64,000 bases of DNA from Panicum virgatum. Taxonomy: Eukaryota; Streptophyta; Magnoliopsida; Poales; Poaceae. How positions within the stretch are numbered: position 1 is the stretch's first letter; each line of letters begins with the position of its first letter. The stretch is taken from positions 1,674,001 to 1,738,000 of the forward strand of contig NC_053137.1 of assembly GCF_016808335.1 (NCBI RefSeq). The letters are read 5' to 3'. The notes under the pieces were generated by a model that saw nothing but the letters and a program-made list of their open reading frames with translations, was not told the DNA's origin and did no database searches. Below, piece after piece: positions 43,308-54,460 of the stretch. Made by a program: the position numbers and the translations under genes.

Positions 43308-46300
43308 GTGGAAACGATGGAAGAGTTGAAGCCGCAACACGGGAATTTGGAGGAAGAAAAATTTGAAGACATCGGAGAGTTAGATCAAGAAGAGGATGGT
43401 GCGCCCGATGTTGAGATGAAGCCACTCCCCAAGGGATTGAAATATGAATTTTTGGGAGATGGCAAGACTTTTCCGGTGATTATTAGCGACGAATTGAGCC
43501 CGGAAGAGACGGAGAAGTTGCTGAATTTATTGAAGAAGCACAAAAAGGTGATTGGCTATTCGATTAACGACTTGAAAGGTATTAGCCCCGCTTTTTGCAC
43601 ACATCGTATACAACTTGAGGAGCAATACAAGCCGGTCGTAGAGCATCAAAGAAGGTTGAGCCATGCTATGCATGATGTGGTTAAGAAGGAGGTTATCAAA
43701 TTATTGAATGCCGGAATAATATACCCCGTGCCACATAGTGAATGGGTAAGCCTTGTTCATTGCGTTCCAAAGAAAGGAGGACTCACGGTTGTGAAAAATG
43801 AGAAGGAGCAATTGATACCACAAAGAACCATCACGGGATGGAGGATGTGCATCGATTATAGAAAATTGAATAAGGCAACGAGGAAGGATCATTTTCCACT
43901 ACCATTCATTGACGAGATGCTAGAAAGGTTGGCAAAGCATTCACACTTTTGTTACCTTGATGGATACTCGCGATTCTTCCAAATACCTATTCATCCGGAT
44001 GATCAACATAAGACCACATTTACTTGCCCATATGGAACCTTTGCATATCGGAGGATGCCTTTTGGATTGTGCAATGCGCCCGCTTCTTTTCAAAGGTGCA
44101 TGATGGCTATATTTTCAGATTTCGTAGAAGAGATTATGGAGGTATTCATGGATGATTTCTCGGTGCATGGTACTAGCTTTGATAATTGCTTGCGAAATTT
44201 GGAGAAAGTTCTTAAAAGATGTGGAGAGGTTGATCTTGTGCTTAATTGGGAGAAGTGTCATTTCATGGTGAAAGAAGGAATTGTTCTCGGTCATGTTATC
44301 TCCGAGAGAGGGATAGAGGTGGACAGAGCAAAGATAGAAACCGTGGAGAAATTGCCACCACCTACGGACATCAAGTCTTTGAGGAGCTTCCTCGGTCATG
44401 CCGGATTCTATAGGAGGTTCATAAAGGATTTTTCAAAAATCACCAAGCCATTGACACAACTTCTCCAGAAAGATGTGGAGTTCATTTTCGATAGTGATTG
44501 CCTTCACGCATTTCGAACACTCAAGCAATCCCTCATAAGTGCTCCTATCATGCAACCTCCGGATTGGAATCTACCTTTTGAAATCATGTGTGATGCAAGC
44601 GACTACGCCGTGGGAGCCGTCCTTGGACAAAGAAAAGAGGGGAAGGTAAATGCTATCTACTACGCAAGCAAGACTCTCAATGAAGCCCAATTTAATTATG
44701 CAACAACGGAGAAAGAATTGCTAGCCGTGGTATTCGCCTTCGAAAAATTCAGATCATACATAGTAAATTCAAAGGTGATAGTTTATACCGACCATGCGGC
44801 AATCAAGTATCTCTTGTCCAAGAAAGATGCTAAACCACACTTGATTCGATGGATCCTATTGCTACAAGAATTCGATGTGGAGATAAGGGACAAGAAAGGG
44901 GCAGAAAATGTTGTGGCCGACCACCTATCAAGGATGAACCATGGAGATGATGGAAAAGAACCTATCGAGGATCGAATGAGAGATGATCACCTATATAGAA
45001 TTCTCGACAAAGATAGTTGGATGAATGAAATAATAAGGGCAATAAAAGGGATGCCCTTGGATCACTTGGACAAGAATGCAAAGAAAAGAGTGATCGCGGA
45101 AAGAAGAAAATACTATTGGGATCCACCATACTTATATAGATATAGAGAAGATGGAGTCATAAGAAGATGCATACCAAGGGAGGAACGTGAAGAAGTTCTA
45201 AGGAATTGTCACTCGTCGGAATATGGAGGACATTATGGGCACTTTAGAACTCAAGCTAAGGTATGGGCTAGTGGATTCTATTGGCCCGAGATGCATGAAG
45301 ACGCGAAAAGATTTGTTTCGACTTGTCCGGAATGCCAAAGGACGGGGAATATCTCGCAAAGGAATGCCATGCCATTGAACTACAATTTGCAAATAGATCT
45401 ATTTGATGTCTGGGGAATCGATTTCATGGGACCATTCGTGAACTCACATGGATTTGGGCATATATTGGTGATGGTGGACTATGTTTCAAAGTGGGTTGAA
45501 GCTATGCCATGTCGGAAGGCATCAACGGAGGAGTCCATAAACATGATTAAATTGGTAATCTTCCCTCGATATGGCATCCCAAGAATCTTGATAAGCGACG
45601 GAGGAACACACTTCACAGGCAAAGACTTTGGTAAATGCTTGAAGAAATTGGGAATTGAACATAGAGTGTCCACGGCTTATCATCCTCAAACAAACGGACA
45701 AGCGGAAACTTCGAACAAGCAATTGAAGGATATCTTAAAGAAGACCGTGGTAAAAGGACGAAAAGATTGGTCGAAGAGACTAGATGATGCACTATGGGCA
45801 TATCGTACGGCACACAAAACCCCGATTAGTATGACTCCTTATCAATTTGTTTATGGAAAAACATGCCACTTGCCGGTTGAGCTAGAACATAAGGCGTATT
45901 GGGCAATGAAGGAAATGAACTTTGATGCGGAAGCCGCTGGGATTAAAAGGAGAATCCAAATAAGCGAATTGGAGGAGTTAAGATTGAAAGTGTACAATAG
46001 TGCATCAATTTACAAAGAAAGGATGAAGAGATAGTACGACAAGCGATTACAAAACAAGGAATTCAAAGAAGGAGACAAGGTCCTACTCTACAATTCAAGA
46101 TTCAAACTTTTTGGCAAAGGAAAATTACAAAGCAAATGGGATGGACCATACGTCGTACACTCAGTTTCACCCACGGGAGCGGTGACAATCATGGATGCGA
46201 AAGGCGACCAATATGTGGTGAACGGACAGCGACTAAAGGTATTCTTGGAGCCCGACGTCGTGCCCCTTCATTACATCGACATATACACCATGGAGGAGGA

Positions 46301-46319
46301 ACCGGAACGTCAAGCCTAA
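43308..46319 (+). pseudogene. pol: Athila Pol (RT, RNase H, integrase), one internal stop
   Basis: Open from 43,308 for 908 codons to TAG 46,032-46,034, then on in the same frame to TAA 46,317-46,319. [22 protein letters not shown] and the catalytic FMDD at residue about 280. RNase [15 protein letters not shown] (about 427) and [11 protein letters not shown]. Integrase: HHCC zinc domain ([12 protein letters not shown] to CPECQRTG, about 633-680) and DDE core with [16 protein letters not shown] and [10 protein letters not shown] (about 702, 762 and 797). The stop removes the C-terminal domain (FKEGDKVLLYNSRF, SKWDGPYVV). All catalytic residues are intact. Confidence 0.9.
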
Positions 46320-46475
46320 CGACGTTAAGCAAGGTAAGTTTGTAAATATTCTCTTTTACATTTTATTTTCATAGTTTTATTTCTATTCTGGACGAACTTT
46401 GAGTAAAACATAGGCTTCTAATTTATTGGTGTGCACCTCAGAAAAAGTTGGAGTCCAGGGGGCTGAAAAACCCCA

Positions 46476-46513
46476 GGGCCGGCCGGCCCAACACCCCTAG
46501 GCCGGCCGGCCTA
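46476..46513. repeat. Paired GGCC palindromes, internal copy 1
   Basis: GGGCCGGCCGGCCC (46,476-46,489) and AGGCCGGCCGGCCTA (46,499-46,513), start-to-start 23 bases, the same spacing as in both LTRs. Confidence 0.85.
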
Positions 46514-46644
46514 AGCCAATTCGTGTGCGATTCGGTCTCAATTTTTGGTAGGTGCGAGATAAGGAAATTTCAAACCTGTGCCTTATAGATTTCGCGTGCC
46601 AAAACCGAAGAGATTTTAGACTTCTCGTCCAAGTCTTTTCGGGA

Positions 46645-46653
46645 TATAAATAG
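46645..46653 (+). promoter_or_regulatory. TATA box of the Athila extra ORF
   Basis: TATAAATAG, 69 bases before the ATG at 46,722, with a CT-rich start region near 46,675. It suggests a separate internal transcript. Confidence 0.65.
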
Positions 46654-46721
46654 AGGGACAAGGTAGATCTATTCTCTCATACTTTTCAATCTACACCACC
46701 ACCTCGAGAGAGACGTCGACA

Positions 46722-47540
46722 ATGGCCGGTCCAGTGAGCGCAAGAGCCATGATTGCAGCAATGGAGATCGAGGAGAGGGTATGGACGCCTGACACCCCCA
46801 CTCCAAGGACACCTAGCCCCATCTCGGCAACCGGTGCGCAGCCCCTCCTTGTCGAAGCAAAGCGATGTGAAGCAAAAGCCCCTCCGAAGAAATTCAATAC
46901 TCAAGCAAGGATGAGCGTCGGAGGGAAGGGCCGTCAATGGTACAACGAGAGGCTAGCTCAAGCCCAAAGGGTGGTCGTCGTCATCAGCAGCGACGAAGAC
47001 GAAGGCGAGAAGCGACAAGACAAAAAGCCACCCGCACCTAGGCGTTCCTTGCGCCTCCTCGGAGTCAAAAGAAAGAACTACATCGAGCACACCCCGGAGC
47101 CGAAGGACTATGCTGGAGACAGCGATTGGGAGAGCATCATGAGCCCTAGTTCATGGGGTGCCACCGGTCGTGACTATGATGATGATTGGCCGGGGTGGGC
47201 CGAAGAGGAGAGAAAAGAGGAAGACGACCCCTCCGGAGGTGATAGCGGCAAGAAGAAGAAGGACGATGACGAACCCGAGGATGACAGCCCCAACCGCGGC
47301 AGGCATCACTTCGGGTGCTGTTTCTAGTGCCGCAATGAAATTGCGGATCTCCGCGCCACCATCGATAGGTGTCACGATCGAATCATGGCAATGGATCGAA
47401 GGATGGACGACATCGAGAGCATGGCCGAAAAAGACTACAACTTCCTTGTCCGCAACATAAGGAAGTTATTCGGGATGGTCGGAGATCTACAAAAGCAAGG
47501 AGGAGGGCATCCAAAATGCAATTGCTCGAGGTGCCGTTGA
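46722..47540 (+). pseudogene. Athila extra 3' ORF
   Basis: ATG 46,722 in a good context, open for 201 codons to TAG 47,325-47,327, then on in the same frame to TGA 47,538-47,540 (272 codons in all). The first part is Pro/Thr-rich with MEIEERVWTPDTPTPRTPSP. The middle has basic and acidic stretches (SSDEDEGEKRQDKKPP, then KEEDDPSGGDSGKKKKDDDE). Past the stop comes a Cys-rich, coiled-coil-like tail (CRNEIADLRATIDRCHDRI and CNCSRC). No known domain; no signal peptide or membrane segment, so it is not an obvious envelope-like protein. Extra ORFs in this 3' position are known in the Athila lineage. Confidence 0.65.
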
Positions 47541-49347
47541 GAACGCCGACGAGTGTCACACCCGTTTTTTTATATCATTGCGACGAGGACGCCGCATAAT
47601 CTAAGAATGGGGGGGAGGTGTGACGACTCGTAGATTTGATTCGATTTTGTTAGTCTTTGTTTACTCAAAAGTTCGTCGTGTGAGTGTGCTTTAATTCCGC
47701 ATGTGTGAGAGTCATAGTTTAGCGTTGTGTGCTTTATTTTTCGCATGTGTGAGAGTGAGTCTTAAATTAGTGTTGAGTCATGAAAACAAAATAAAAAGTG
47801 TCTTTGTTTTTGTTGGATCGTGCAATTTTATTTATGCATTCAGTTTTACTTTATTTTCTTTAAAGCAATTGTTCACGAGCGTTGGCATGAAATTTATTTC
47901 GTATTTGTGGAGCTTAGTAGATTATTCGTCCATGTTAATACCCACACTTGGGCTTTGATCTAGCACTTGGTTTTGATTACGCTTGCGAGTAAGGCATGAT
48001 TTGGAGGACTTTAATTTCATAAAAATAATAAAACCCCTACAAGCATAAGGTTGATCAAGTTCTTGACAAGTTGAGAGTAAAAATCCTATCATCCAAAAGT
48101 TTTATTCATTCCACCATAAGTATTGGATGTACATTGAGTTGAGTTAGGATTTCTTTCTCTTGGGAGTTTTAATTTCGAGCAATGATCATGTCCGTATTTT
48201 TCATCTCTGAATTGCTAGCCACGTCAATATTCGGTAATGAGAATTCCTCATTGGAACAACTCATGAAATCTACCGGATTCCAAAACCCGAACCCGAGATT
48301 ATCTTGTTTATTATCATCTTCCTTGACCATAACCCAATTGAGAGGATACGTTCTGTTTCTACGCATGATTTGTATAAAACATAACTTTGGGATGAAGAAA
48401 GGAAGGAGTATTCAAAAGATGGACCGAATCCGACCTGGGAAAGCCTCAGGCCGGCCGGCCTACACCCCTTGAGCCGGCCGGCCTAGGCCTCTCTAGTCTC
48501 GTTTCGGGCTCTAAAAATTTAGGGAGCCACTTTGGAGATTTGCCTATCTATGTTTTATAGAAAGTGTCCTATGAAAAGGTTCGGAGAAGAGAAAGAAAAT
48601 TCGGGAGAAAGAAAGAAAGGAAAAAAATGTATGAGAAGAAAAAAATAAATGAAGGGATTCTATGGTTAGAGAAGTGCAAAGAGATATCACTTTGTTGTTT
48701 GAGAACAATATCCTCAATTCCAACCATGTGCAATCCGACAACGAGGACGATGCTTGTGCCTTGAAGTCAATCTTTTTGTATGCCTTTGCACATGTCCACC
48801 ATTCTAAATCTTCTTACCCTTGAACCCTTTACACTATGGAGAAACTCTCATGATCATTGGCTCGGAAGGTAAGCAATCATTAGAAGGTTTTCTTAATTTG
48901 ACAATATATGTATATACTTTGCTAAGCCTCACCTATAGCCCCACTTTATACTTGAGAGACTTTTGGGAGATGAGAGCTTGCAAAATAAAAATAGGATAGC
49001 CACTTATATTGAGAGACATGAAAGGACTTGTGCAAGAATTTTTGGTCTAACCTTTGTTGCAGGGTATTTTGCTTCTCAAAAAAGAAGAAGAGAAAAACCT
49101 CCAAGGATGGCAAGAAAAGCAAGTGTTGTCGATATTTGAGTTGCCGGCTAAAGGTAATAGTTGTGGAGTAATATTGGATGAGTTTTTAAACGCCCATGAT
49201 ATGATTATCCTCGCTGCTCCTCTGACCTTTTTTTGAAGAAATATTGTTAGACTTGTTTGCATAAGTAAATTTTGTAGTTCGAGAACTCTTGAGCAACCCA
49301 TGGAAGGATTTGATGATTTGATTTGCTCGAGGACGAGCAAAAGCTAA
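47541..49347 (+). other. Athila 3' untranslated region
   Basis: About 1.8 kb without a supportable gene; only short frames. Contains the fourth GGCC palindrome pair (48,448-48,484). Confidence 0.6.
48448..48484. repeat. Paired GGCC palindromes, internal copy 2
   Basis: AGGCCGGCCGGCCT at 48,448-48,461 and AGCCGGCCGGCCT at 48,472-48,484, start-to-start 24 bases. Confidence 0.85.
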
Positions 49348-49359
49348 GCATGGGGGGAA
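49348..49359 (+). promoter_or_regulatory. Athila polypurine tract
   Basis: GCATGGGGGGAA directly before the 3' LTR. Confidence 0.85.
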
Positions 49360-50588
49360 TGTTGGCGCTCCTTAAGTACCCATTTTATTATACAATTAGG
49401 AGTTGTTTTGGTAAATTCTTCGGGATGATTTATGTACTAACCCGCCACTTGGCACCCGAACTTGACCGTTTTCGATTTTGCCCTGGATTTTGGAGCATGT
49501 TGCATTTTGACAGGAATTTGGACATTTTCGGAGATGTTTTGACGCATGGTTACAACTGGGCTAAAGTGAGGAATAAAAGGAAGATTCAACACGCAAAAGA
49601 TAGGACCGAAAGAGGCCAGAAAAGGCCCAGGCCGGCCAGCCTGGAGTCCTTGGGCCGGCCGGCCTAGCCCTTTTCGGAGTCCATTTGATCTCGGTTTTCT
49701 TCAGCACGAAGTATGCGTCAACCCTAATCTATGTTTTACCAAAACCACCGACCATATCTACCTATAAATACCCTGAAGCCTCTGTGAAAGAAAGGACCGC
49801 AAGGGGGATCGCGGGAACATCCAGAGAGATCGTAGAGAGAAGAGCATCCAGAGATACATTCGAGTTAGACACAAGAGAAAGGCGACACCGGAGGCCTCAT
49901 CGTCCCTCGGCGCCGCTTCAAGTTGGAGGACATCAAGGGATCCATCCCTTGCCAGAGATTTCGTCACCATGATCGACTACGCTTCGCTTAGCTTCCTGGG
50001 GTAAAGTCCTCGTTTGTTCATGGGGTTGTAAGGAGATCTTGAGTTGTAATTGCCGAATCCTTTATGAGATTGATCTATCACGATTCTTGTTGATGATGCT
50101 TTGATGCCTAATAGTTCACGACTTGGCTTTGGGTTTGCTTTGCTCTTGCATGGTTTACTTAGATTACATCAACTATCGTGTTCTTGTTGATTCGTTACCG
50201 ATTATCCTCGTGTAGTGACAGTATGCGGGAGGGAAAGGTTTTGATCTTGGAACACACCTTTGGTAGATTAGATCCGTTCTTCGTTGCTCGGCGATTACAT
50301 CTCTAGTGATCCTAGACCCTATGGACAAATGCTTTTCATATCTTGTGCACACATCTATCATTGCTCACTAGTCTAGATTAGATTAGATTGGTTAGATTAG
50401 ATCTATTTCACACTCAATCATTTAATATAGATCTTTTATCAATATCATTAGTGCTTAGTTAAGCATAGTAATACACTTGTTCCGTGGATTGATAAACCTT
50501 GGGGGATTGGGGGAATACTCTAAGGGAAAAGCTATACACGATCCGTGCGCTTGTGGTACGTAAATTGGCGCTTTAAGAAGCGTCAACA
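49360..50588 (+). mobile_element. Athila 3' LTR
   Basis: 1,229 bp, about 97.5% identical by eye to the 5' LTR, with one 8-base tandem duplication (TTGGGGGA) near 50,500. Contains its own palindrome pair (49,629-49,642 and 49,652-49,666). Confidence 0.92.
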
Positions 50589-52354
50589 CGAACTGAGGTG
50601 GGAACAACTGCTGTGGGAGCGTCGGTGAGATGCCCGGCGACAAGTCTGGCGTATTCGATGCCGCCGATAGATTCTGCAAAAAATGTAAGACAATAAATTG
50701 CAGGTGAGACAAAAACCAAGTTCTCAAGTTATAATCTAAACAAGTCTAAATATGTAGGTCCCCTAAATCGTAAAGTGAGTAATATAAGTCACAATCTCTA
50801 AGTCTAAAGTTCTCTAAGTATCTAATACTTCAAAAGAAACTAAAGGATTTCCAAGATACTCACCGGAGGAGTAGTAGGAGCAGGAGCCACAGGGAAGGCT
50901 GGGATGGGATTACCCATTTGGACAGAAAGACTTTGAATGTAGTTGTACATCTAGGCCATCTCGGCCGCCTGCTTCTGCTCGTTCTCTTGTCGTATCCTCC
51001 TCTCTTCGGCCAACGCCGCCTCGTACGCTGCCTGTTGCGCTTGCATTTGGTGCTACAATAGTTCATGACAATGTTACAATGCAAAGCAAATATATGTACA
51101 AAACGAAAGAACTATGAATAAATAAGAAATAACTTGAAGTTCCTGGACTTGGAGCTGCGACGCGGACAGCCGTGGGCGTATGGCCGAGCTATTGGTCGTG
51201 CTCCTCGCTCGAATCTGGGAGAGGGTGGGAGTGCTGGCCGTGTCTACAAGGCCATCGCCAATGTAGTAGCGCCCATGTTTCTTGCCTCCTCCCACCCTCA
51301 TAATGACTTCTCCATCAAGGGGCTGGGAGCTCGGATCCTAGTCTGGCCCATGGACCTGTCTTCCCATCTCTGTGTACGCCTGGATACGACTGTGGACGGA
51401 TGGGTTGCTGTACGCCGAGGGCGGGTCGTCAGGGTTGTAGGTGACGTTGGATGTCGCCTTGCCCTTGAGGGCCAGAGCCCATCCCATGAACGGGTTGCAC
51501 TCCTGGCCTTCATGTGAGGACGACTGCGAAAAAGGAAGAAGTTGATTACAAATTATGCTGAATTGAACGTTAGATTAGAGAAATGAGTCTGTGTAGTGTG
51601 TACCCATCTAGCCCTATACTCGTCGTTGTTGAGGTTGCCTTGATAGTGCGCTGGACCTGGCATCAGCAATCGCCGCTGCCGGCCAGCGTCATGCAAAGCC
51701 TGCCACTCGGGGTCGAACCACTTGTCCACTATGCGCTCCCAGCACACGGTGTCATTACGACACCACCACGCAGGAACCTACACGTGATCAAATGCATGAC
51801 ATGCAAGAAGAGAGACATTTAACGATGTTTTTCATCTTACAATAAATTTGAACTTACCTGTAAATATTGCTCTCGGGTCAGCTTCAAATCCCTCGCCTCA
51901 GTCTTCCCGATCTTCTGCTTTAGGAAATGTGCACAATAGTTGATGACGCACTGGACTTGTGCCTCATAATGCATGTCCTTCACGAGTTTAATGCATCGAT
52001 TGTGAGCCACAATCGATGCCCACTCCTCGTATCCCTCGTCACACTTGTAAAAATCCTGCATATAAAGACGATGGATCATGTCATTATTAACAAAATGTTC
52101 AATGAATGTGATGTATTGACCATTTTTTGCCGGGGAAAACTTACCCAGAGCTCGGCCTTTACCTGCTCCACCTTGTTCTCTAAGGTTCTGCCGCTCCGAT
52201 CCAACTGATCGTTGTTGGTGGCGATGTAGTGGCGGCGGGGCGGGGCGTCCGATGCGGTGGTGGGGAGAGAGTGAGCGAGAGAGTGAGAGAGAGCTGAGAG
52301 AGAGAGAGAGAGAGCGAGAGTGAGCCCCAGAGCTAATAAGTGCGGGGGAGTTCG

Positions 52355-52510
52355 CCGTGTGTCCGATCTAGGACACACGGCAAATATTTTTTTTTCTTTT
52401 TTTATTTTGAAATTCATCTTTGCCGTGTGCCACAGATCTTAGCACACGACAAAGATATAAATTTCGTCGTGTACCTAAACCTGAACACACGGTAACTACT
52501 GGAAAATGAA
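52355..52510. repeat. Inner block of CACTA terminal-type repeats
   Basis: TTCGCCGTGTGTCC at 52,350, CACACGGCAAA at 52,373 and TTTGCCGTGTGCCAC at 52,420 lie about 550 bases inside the main right array, just upstream of the TnpA-like gene. A (GA)n run precedes them at 52,262-52,320. They may be promoter-side sites. Confidence 0.6.
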
Positions 52511-53060
52511 TTTCTGTTATTTCATGTAATCAACTAATTTGTTTTTAAAACATGTTTCACTAAATTTAATGAAATGTATATTGAAAAATATTACCAAACT
52601 CTCAAAACATTGCATATGAAATGCTTCTTTCAAAAATTTTCATTATTTTATGCATACATAGCTCAATTTCATTATTTTCACCTAAATTCTAATATTACTA
52701 AAAAATTCAAAAAATGGCAAACAAGTCCAAAAAATTGCCATAATTGAACATGAACTACTTCATGTGGTTTATTGTCTATAGAAAAAATTTGGAACACAAA
52801 TTATAATTTGAACATCATTTCGTGTACAGACGTAACTGCAATCTTAGAAACTATATAGATCTTTTTCGGAGAAACTCAAGTTTGTTAAGCAGCGTTTGTC
52901 AAAAAAATGAGAAATGCAATCAAAATTTTACCATAGCCTCCTTGCATGATATTATGACCGCTTGACAAATTTCATAATTTTCAGACTACGTTTTGATTTT
53001 ATGGAATTTATAAAACTCTAAGCCATAAGTTCGATTGTTAGTAAGTTCGTAGCATTTTGT
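52511..53060. other. AT-rich interior of the CACTA right arm
   Basis: No gene; AT-rich, with no subterminal repeats. It separates the inner repeat block from the right subterminal array. Confidence 0.45.
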
Positions 53061-53064
53061 TTAT

Positions 53065-53600
53065 TTTGCCGTGTGCCAAGGAAGTGGCACACAACAAACT
53101 TTAATGTTTGCCGTGTGCCTCCATGTGGCACACGGCAAAGAGGTCGACTCGCCGTGTGCCTAACGGGGGCACACGGCAAAATATGACGGCGTCGACCGTC
53201 CGTTAACGTCGGGCCACGTGGCGCTATGTTTGCCGTGTGCCTCCATGTGGCACACGGCAAAGAGGTCGATTCGCCGTGTGCCTAACGGAGGCACACGACA
53301 AAATATGACGGCGTTGACCAGCCGTGAATGTCGGGCCATGTGGCGCTATTTTTGTCGTGTGCCGATGTTTGGCACACGGCAAAGAAATTCGCCGTGTGCT
53401 GAGGTTAGAGCACATGGCGAAGCCTCCTTTCGCCGTGTGCTGAGGTTAGAGCACACGGTGAAGCCTGCTTTCGCCGTGTGCTTTATTTTGACTGTGTGTT
53501 CTGTATTTGGCCCACGGCAAAGGCTCTCTTCGCCGTGTGCCCGATGATTTGCGCATGGCGAACTCTTAGGCACACGGCGAATTACCGGTTTCCCGTAGTG
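53065..53600. repeat. Right subterminal repeats of the CACTA element
   Basis: Dense TTTGCCGTGTGCC and GGCACACGGCAAA pairs. Two near-identical stretches of about 120 bases (53,105-53,226 and 53,227-53,346) repeat in tandem, each ending in a TCGGGCCAYGTGGCGCTAT phrase. Confidence 0.85.
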
Positions 53601-53855
53601 GTAGTTGCACCCATAGATTTTTGCCGCCAGTAGTTGCCGTGGTCGCCGCAAAGTTGCTGGCGCACGCCATGGGAGCCGGGCTGCCATCCCTTTCATGGTT
53701 GCGCCACCGAGGTCGTGGCTACGAGCGCTGGGTTCGTCATGCCGCCGCTGCGAGTATAGAGGTAGCTGAGTCACTGTCGGCCCGTGAAATTTCTGGCGCC
53801 GCATGCATCAGGGCTGCCTGATTGTGATCAACAAATGTTATGTTGGAGTAGGATT
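53601..53855. other. Host sequence between the CACTA and copia elements
   Basis: Begins with the GTA target duplication and ends in GGATT, the left flank of the copia LTR. GC-rich, no gene recognised. Confidence 0.45.
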
Positions 53856-54445
53856 TGTTGGAATTGATCTCCAACGGCCAGATCCAAAGATCTGGCCAAT
53901 CCCTTGATTTGCGCCCTGATCGGGGGCATTCAACCAAACATGGCTGGTGGGCCCCCGTCGCCCGCGCTATAAAGAATAGGGAGAGGGCCCGGGGCATGGT
54001 ATCCCAAGTTCACCGCCGCCACAACCCTCTCCCACAGTCCCTACCGATCTAGGGTTAGCGCGAGGCCGACGGGAAGCTCCGCCACCGCAACCACGACGTC
54101 CTCCTCCGCCAACCCCGTCATCGGCCAGTGCCGGTGGAGGCCTGAAGGACGCCGGGACTTGCGCCGTCCACTGCCGCCGCCGGATCAGCGCCTCGAAGAG
54201 CCGGACTTCCTCGCCTCCATCCTCGGCTCCATCGACGCGATGGCGCCCACCGGCAACGGCTCCTCTGCATCCACTTCCGCGGATGGTCTATGTCTCTCAT
54301 CCACCTATCTCTCTTTCTCTGTCTCTCTCTTGTACTAGGTCTAGAATGAATCACTTGATATTATACCTAGAACTTGAACCCCAGTACTCGATTCGTACAC
54401 TAGATGTGATCCTAGTCCAGAAGCAGAGAAGATTAGAATCTATCA
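53856..54445 (+). mobile_element. Copia 5' LTR
   Basis: About 590 bp from TGTTGG to AATCTATCA; the end is set by the primer-binding site at 54,446. TATA box TATAAA at about 53,968-53,974. Only the first 527 bases are matched in the 3' LTR. Confidence 0.75.
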
Positions 54446-54460
54446 TTGGTATCATTCGCC
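54446..54460 (+). promoter_or_regulatory. Copia primer-binding site (initiator tRNA-Met type)
   Basis: TTGGTATCATTCGCC; the first bases, TGGTATCA, match the usual copia primer site TGGTATCAGAGC, then diverge. Confidence 0.55.

Larger units (their letters stand above)
40233..50588 (+). mobile_element. Complete Athila-lineage Ty3/gypsy element
   Basis: Two LTRs of about 1.22 kb, target duplication CGAAC (40,228-40,232 and 50,589-50,593), a tRNA-Asp-type primer site, gag-pro, pol, an extra 3' ORF with its own TATA, and a polypurine tract. It inserted into the last exon of the CACTA TnpA-like gene. The LTRs differ at roughly 30 sites by eye (about 2.5%) plus one 8-base duplication, so the insertion is fairly recent. 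Three single in-frame stops interrupt otherwise long frames. Confidence 0.92.
40190..52420 (-). pseudogene. CACTA TnpA-like gene (Ptta/En/Spm family), split by Athila
   Basis: Minus-strand exons in phase 0 with GT-AG borders: exon 1 ending 52,145 (start not fixed); 52,055-51,858; 51,777-51,604; 51,523-51,134; 51,052-50,864; last exon 50,673-50,589, continued at 40,227-40,190 beyond the Athila insertion, with TAA at 40,192-40,190. Domain marks of plant transposase PF03004: DFYKCDEGYEEWASIVAHNR, YRARWSSSHEGQECNPF across the exon 3/4 join, GGKKHGRYYIGDG and STPTLSQIRA, then a Gln/Ala/Glu-rich coiled coil. In-frame stops TAG 51,338-51,340 and TAG 50,951-50,953 show it was failing apart from the insertion. 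It would bind the subterminal repeats. Confidence 0.8.
39409..53600. mobile_element. CACTA (En/Spm-type) transposon, non-autonomous, host to a nested Athila element
   Basis: The left end is CACTACCGGAATT; the right end, read inward on the minus strand, is CACTACGGGAAACC. A 3-bp target duplication GTA lies at 39,406-39,408 and 53,601-53,603. Total span 14,192 bp; about 3.8 kb once the Athila insertion is removed. Both ends carry the TTCGCCGTGTGC/GCACACGGCRAA subterminal repeats expected of transposase binding sites. It encodes a damaged TnpA-like protein on the minus strand but no large TnpD/TNP2 transposase, so it depended on a helper. Confidence 0.9.

Noticed and set aside
46722..47540. Envelope-like gene of the Athila element
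   Set aside because: No signal peptide or transmembrane segment is visible; the protein is highly charged.
51134..51517. 127-codon plus-strand frame
   Set aside because: Exact antisense of TnpA-like exon 4, which has domain matches and splice sites on the other strand.
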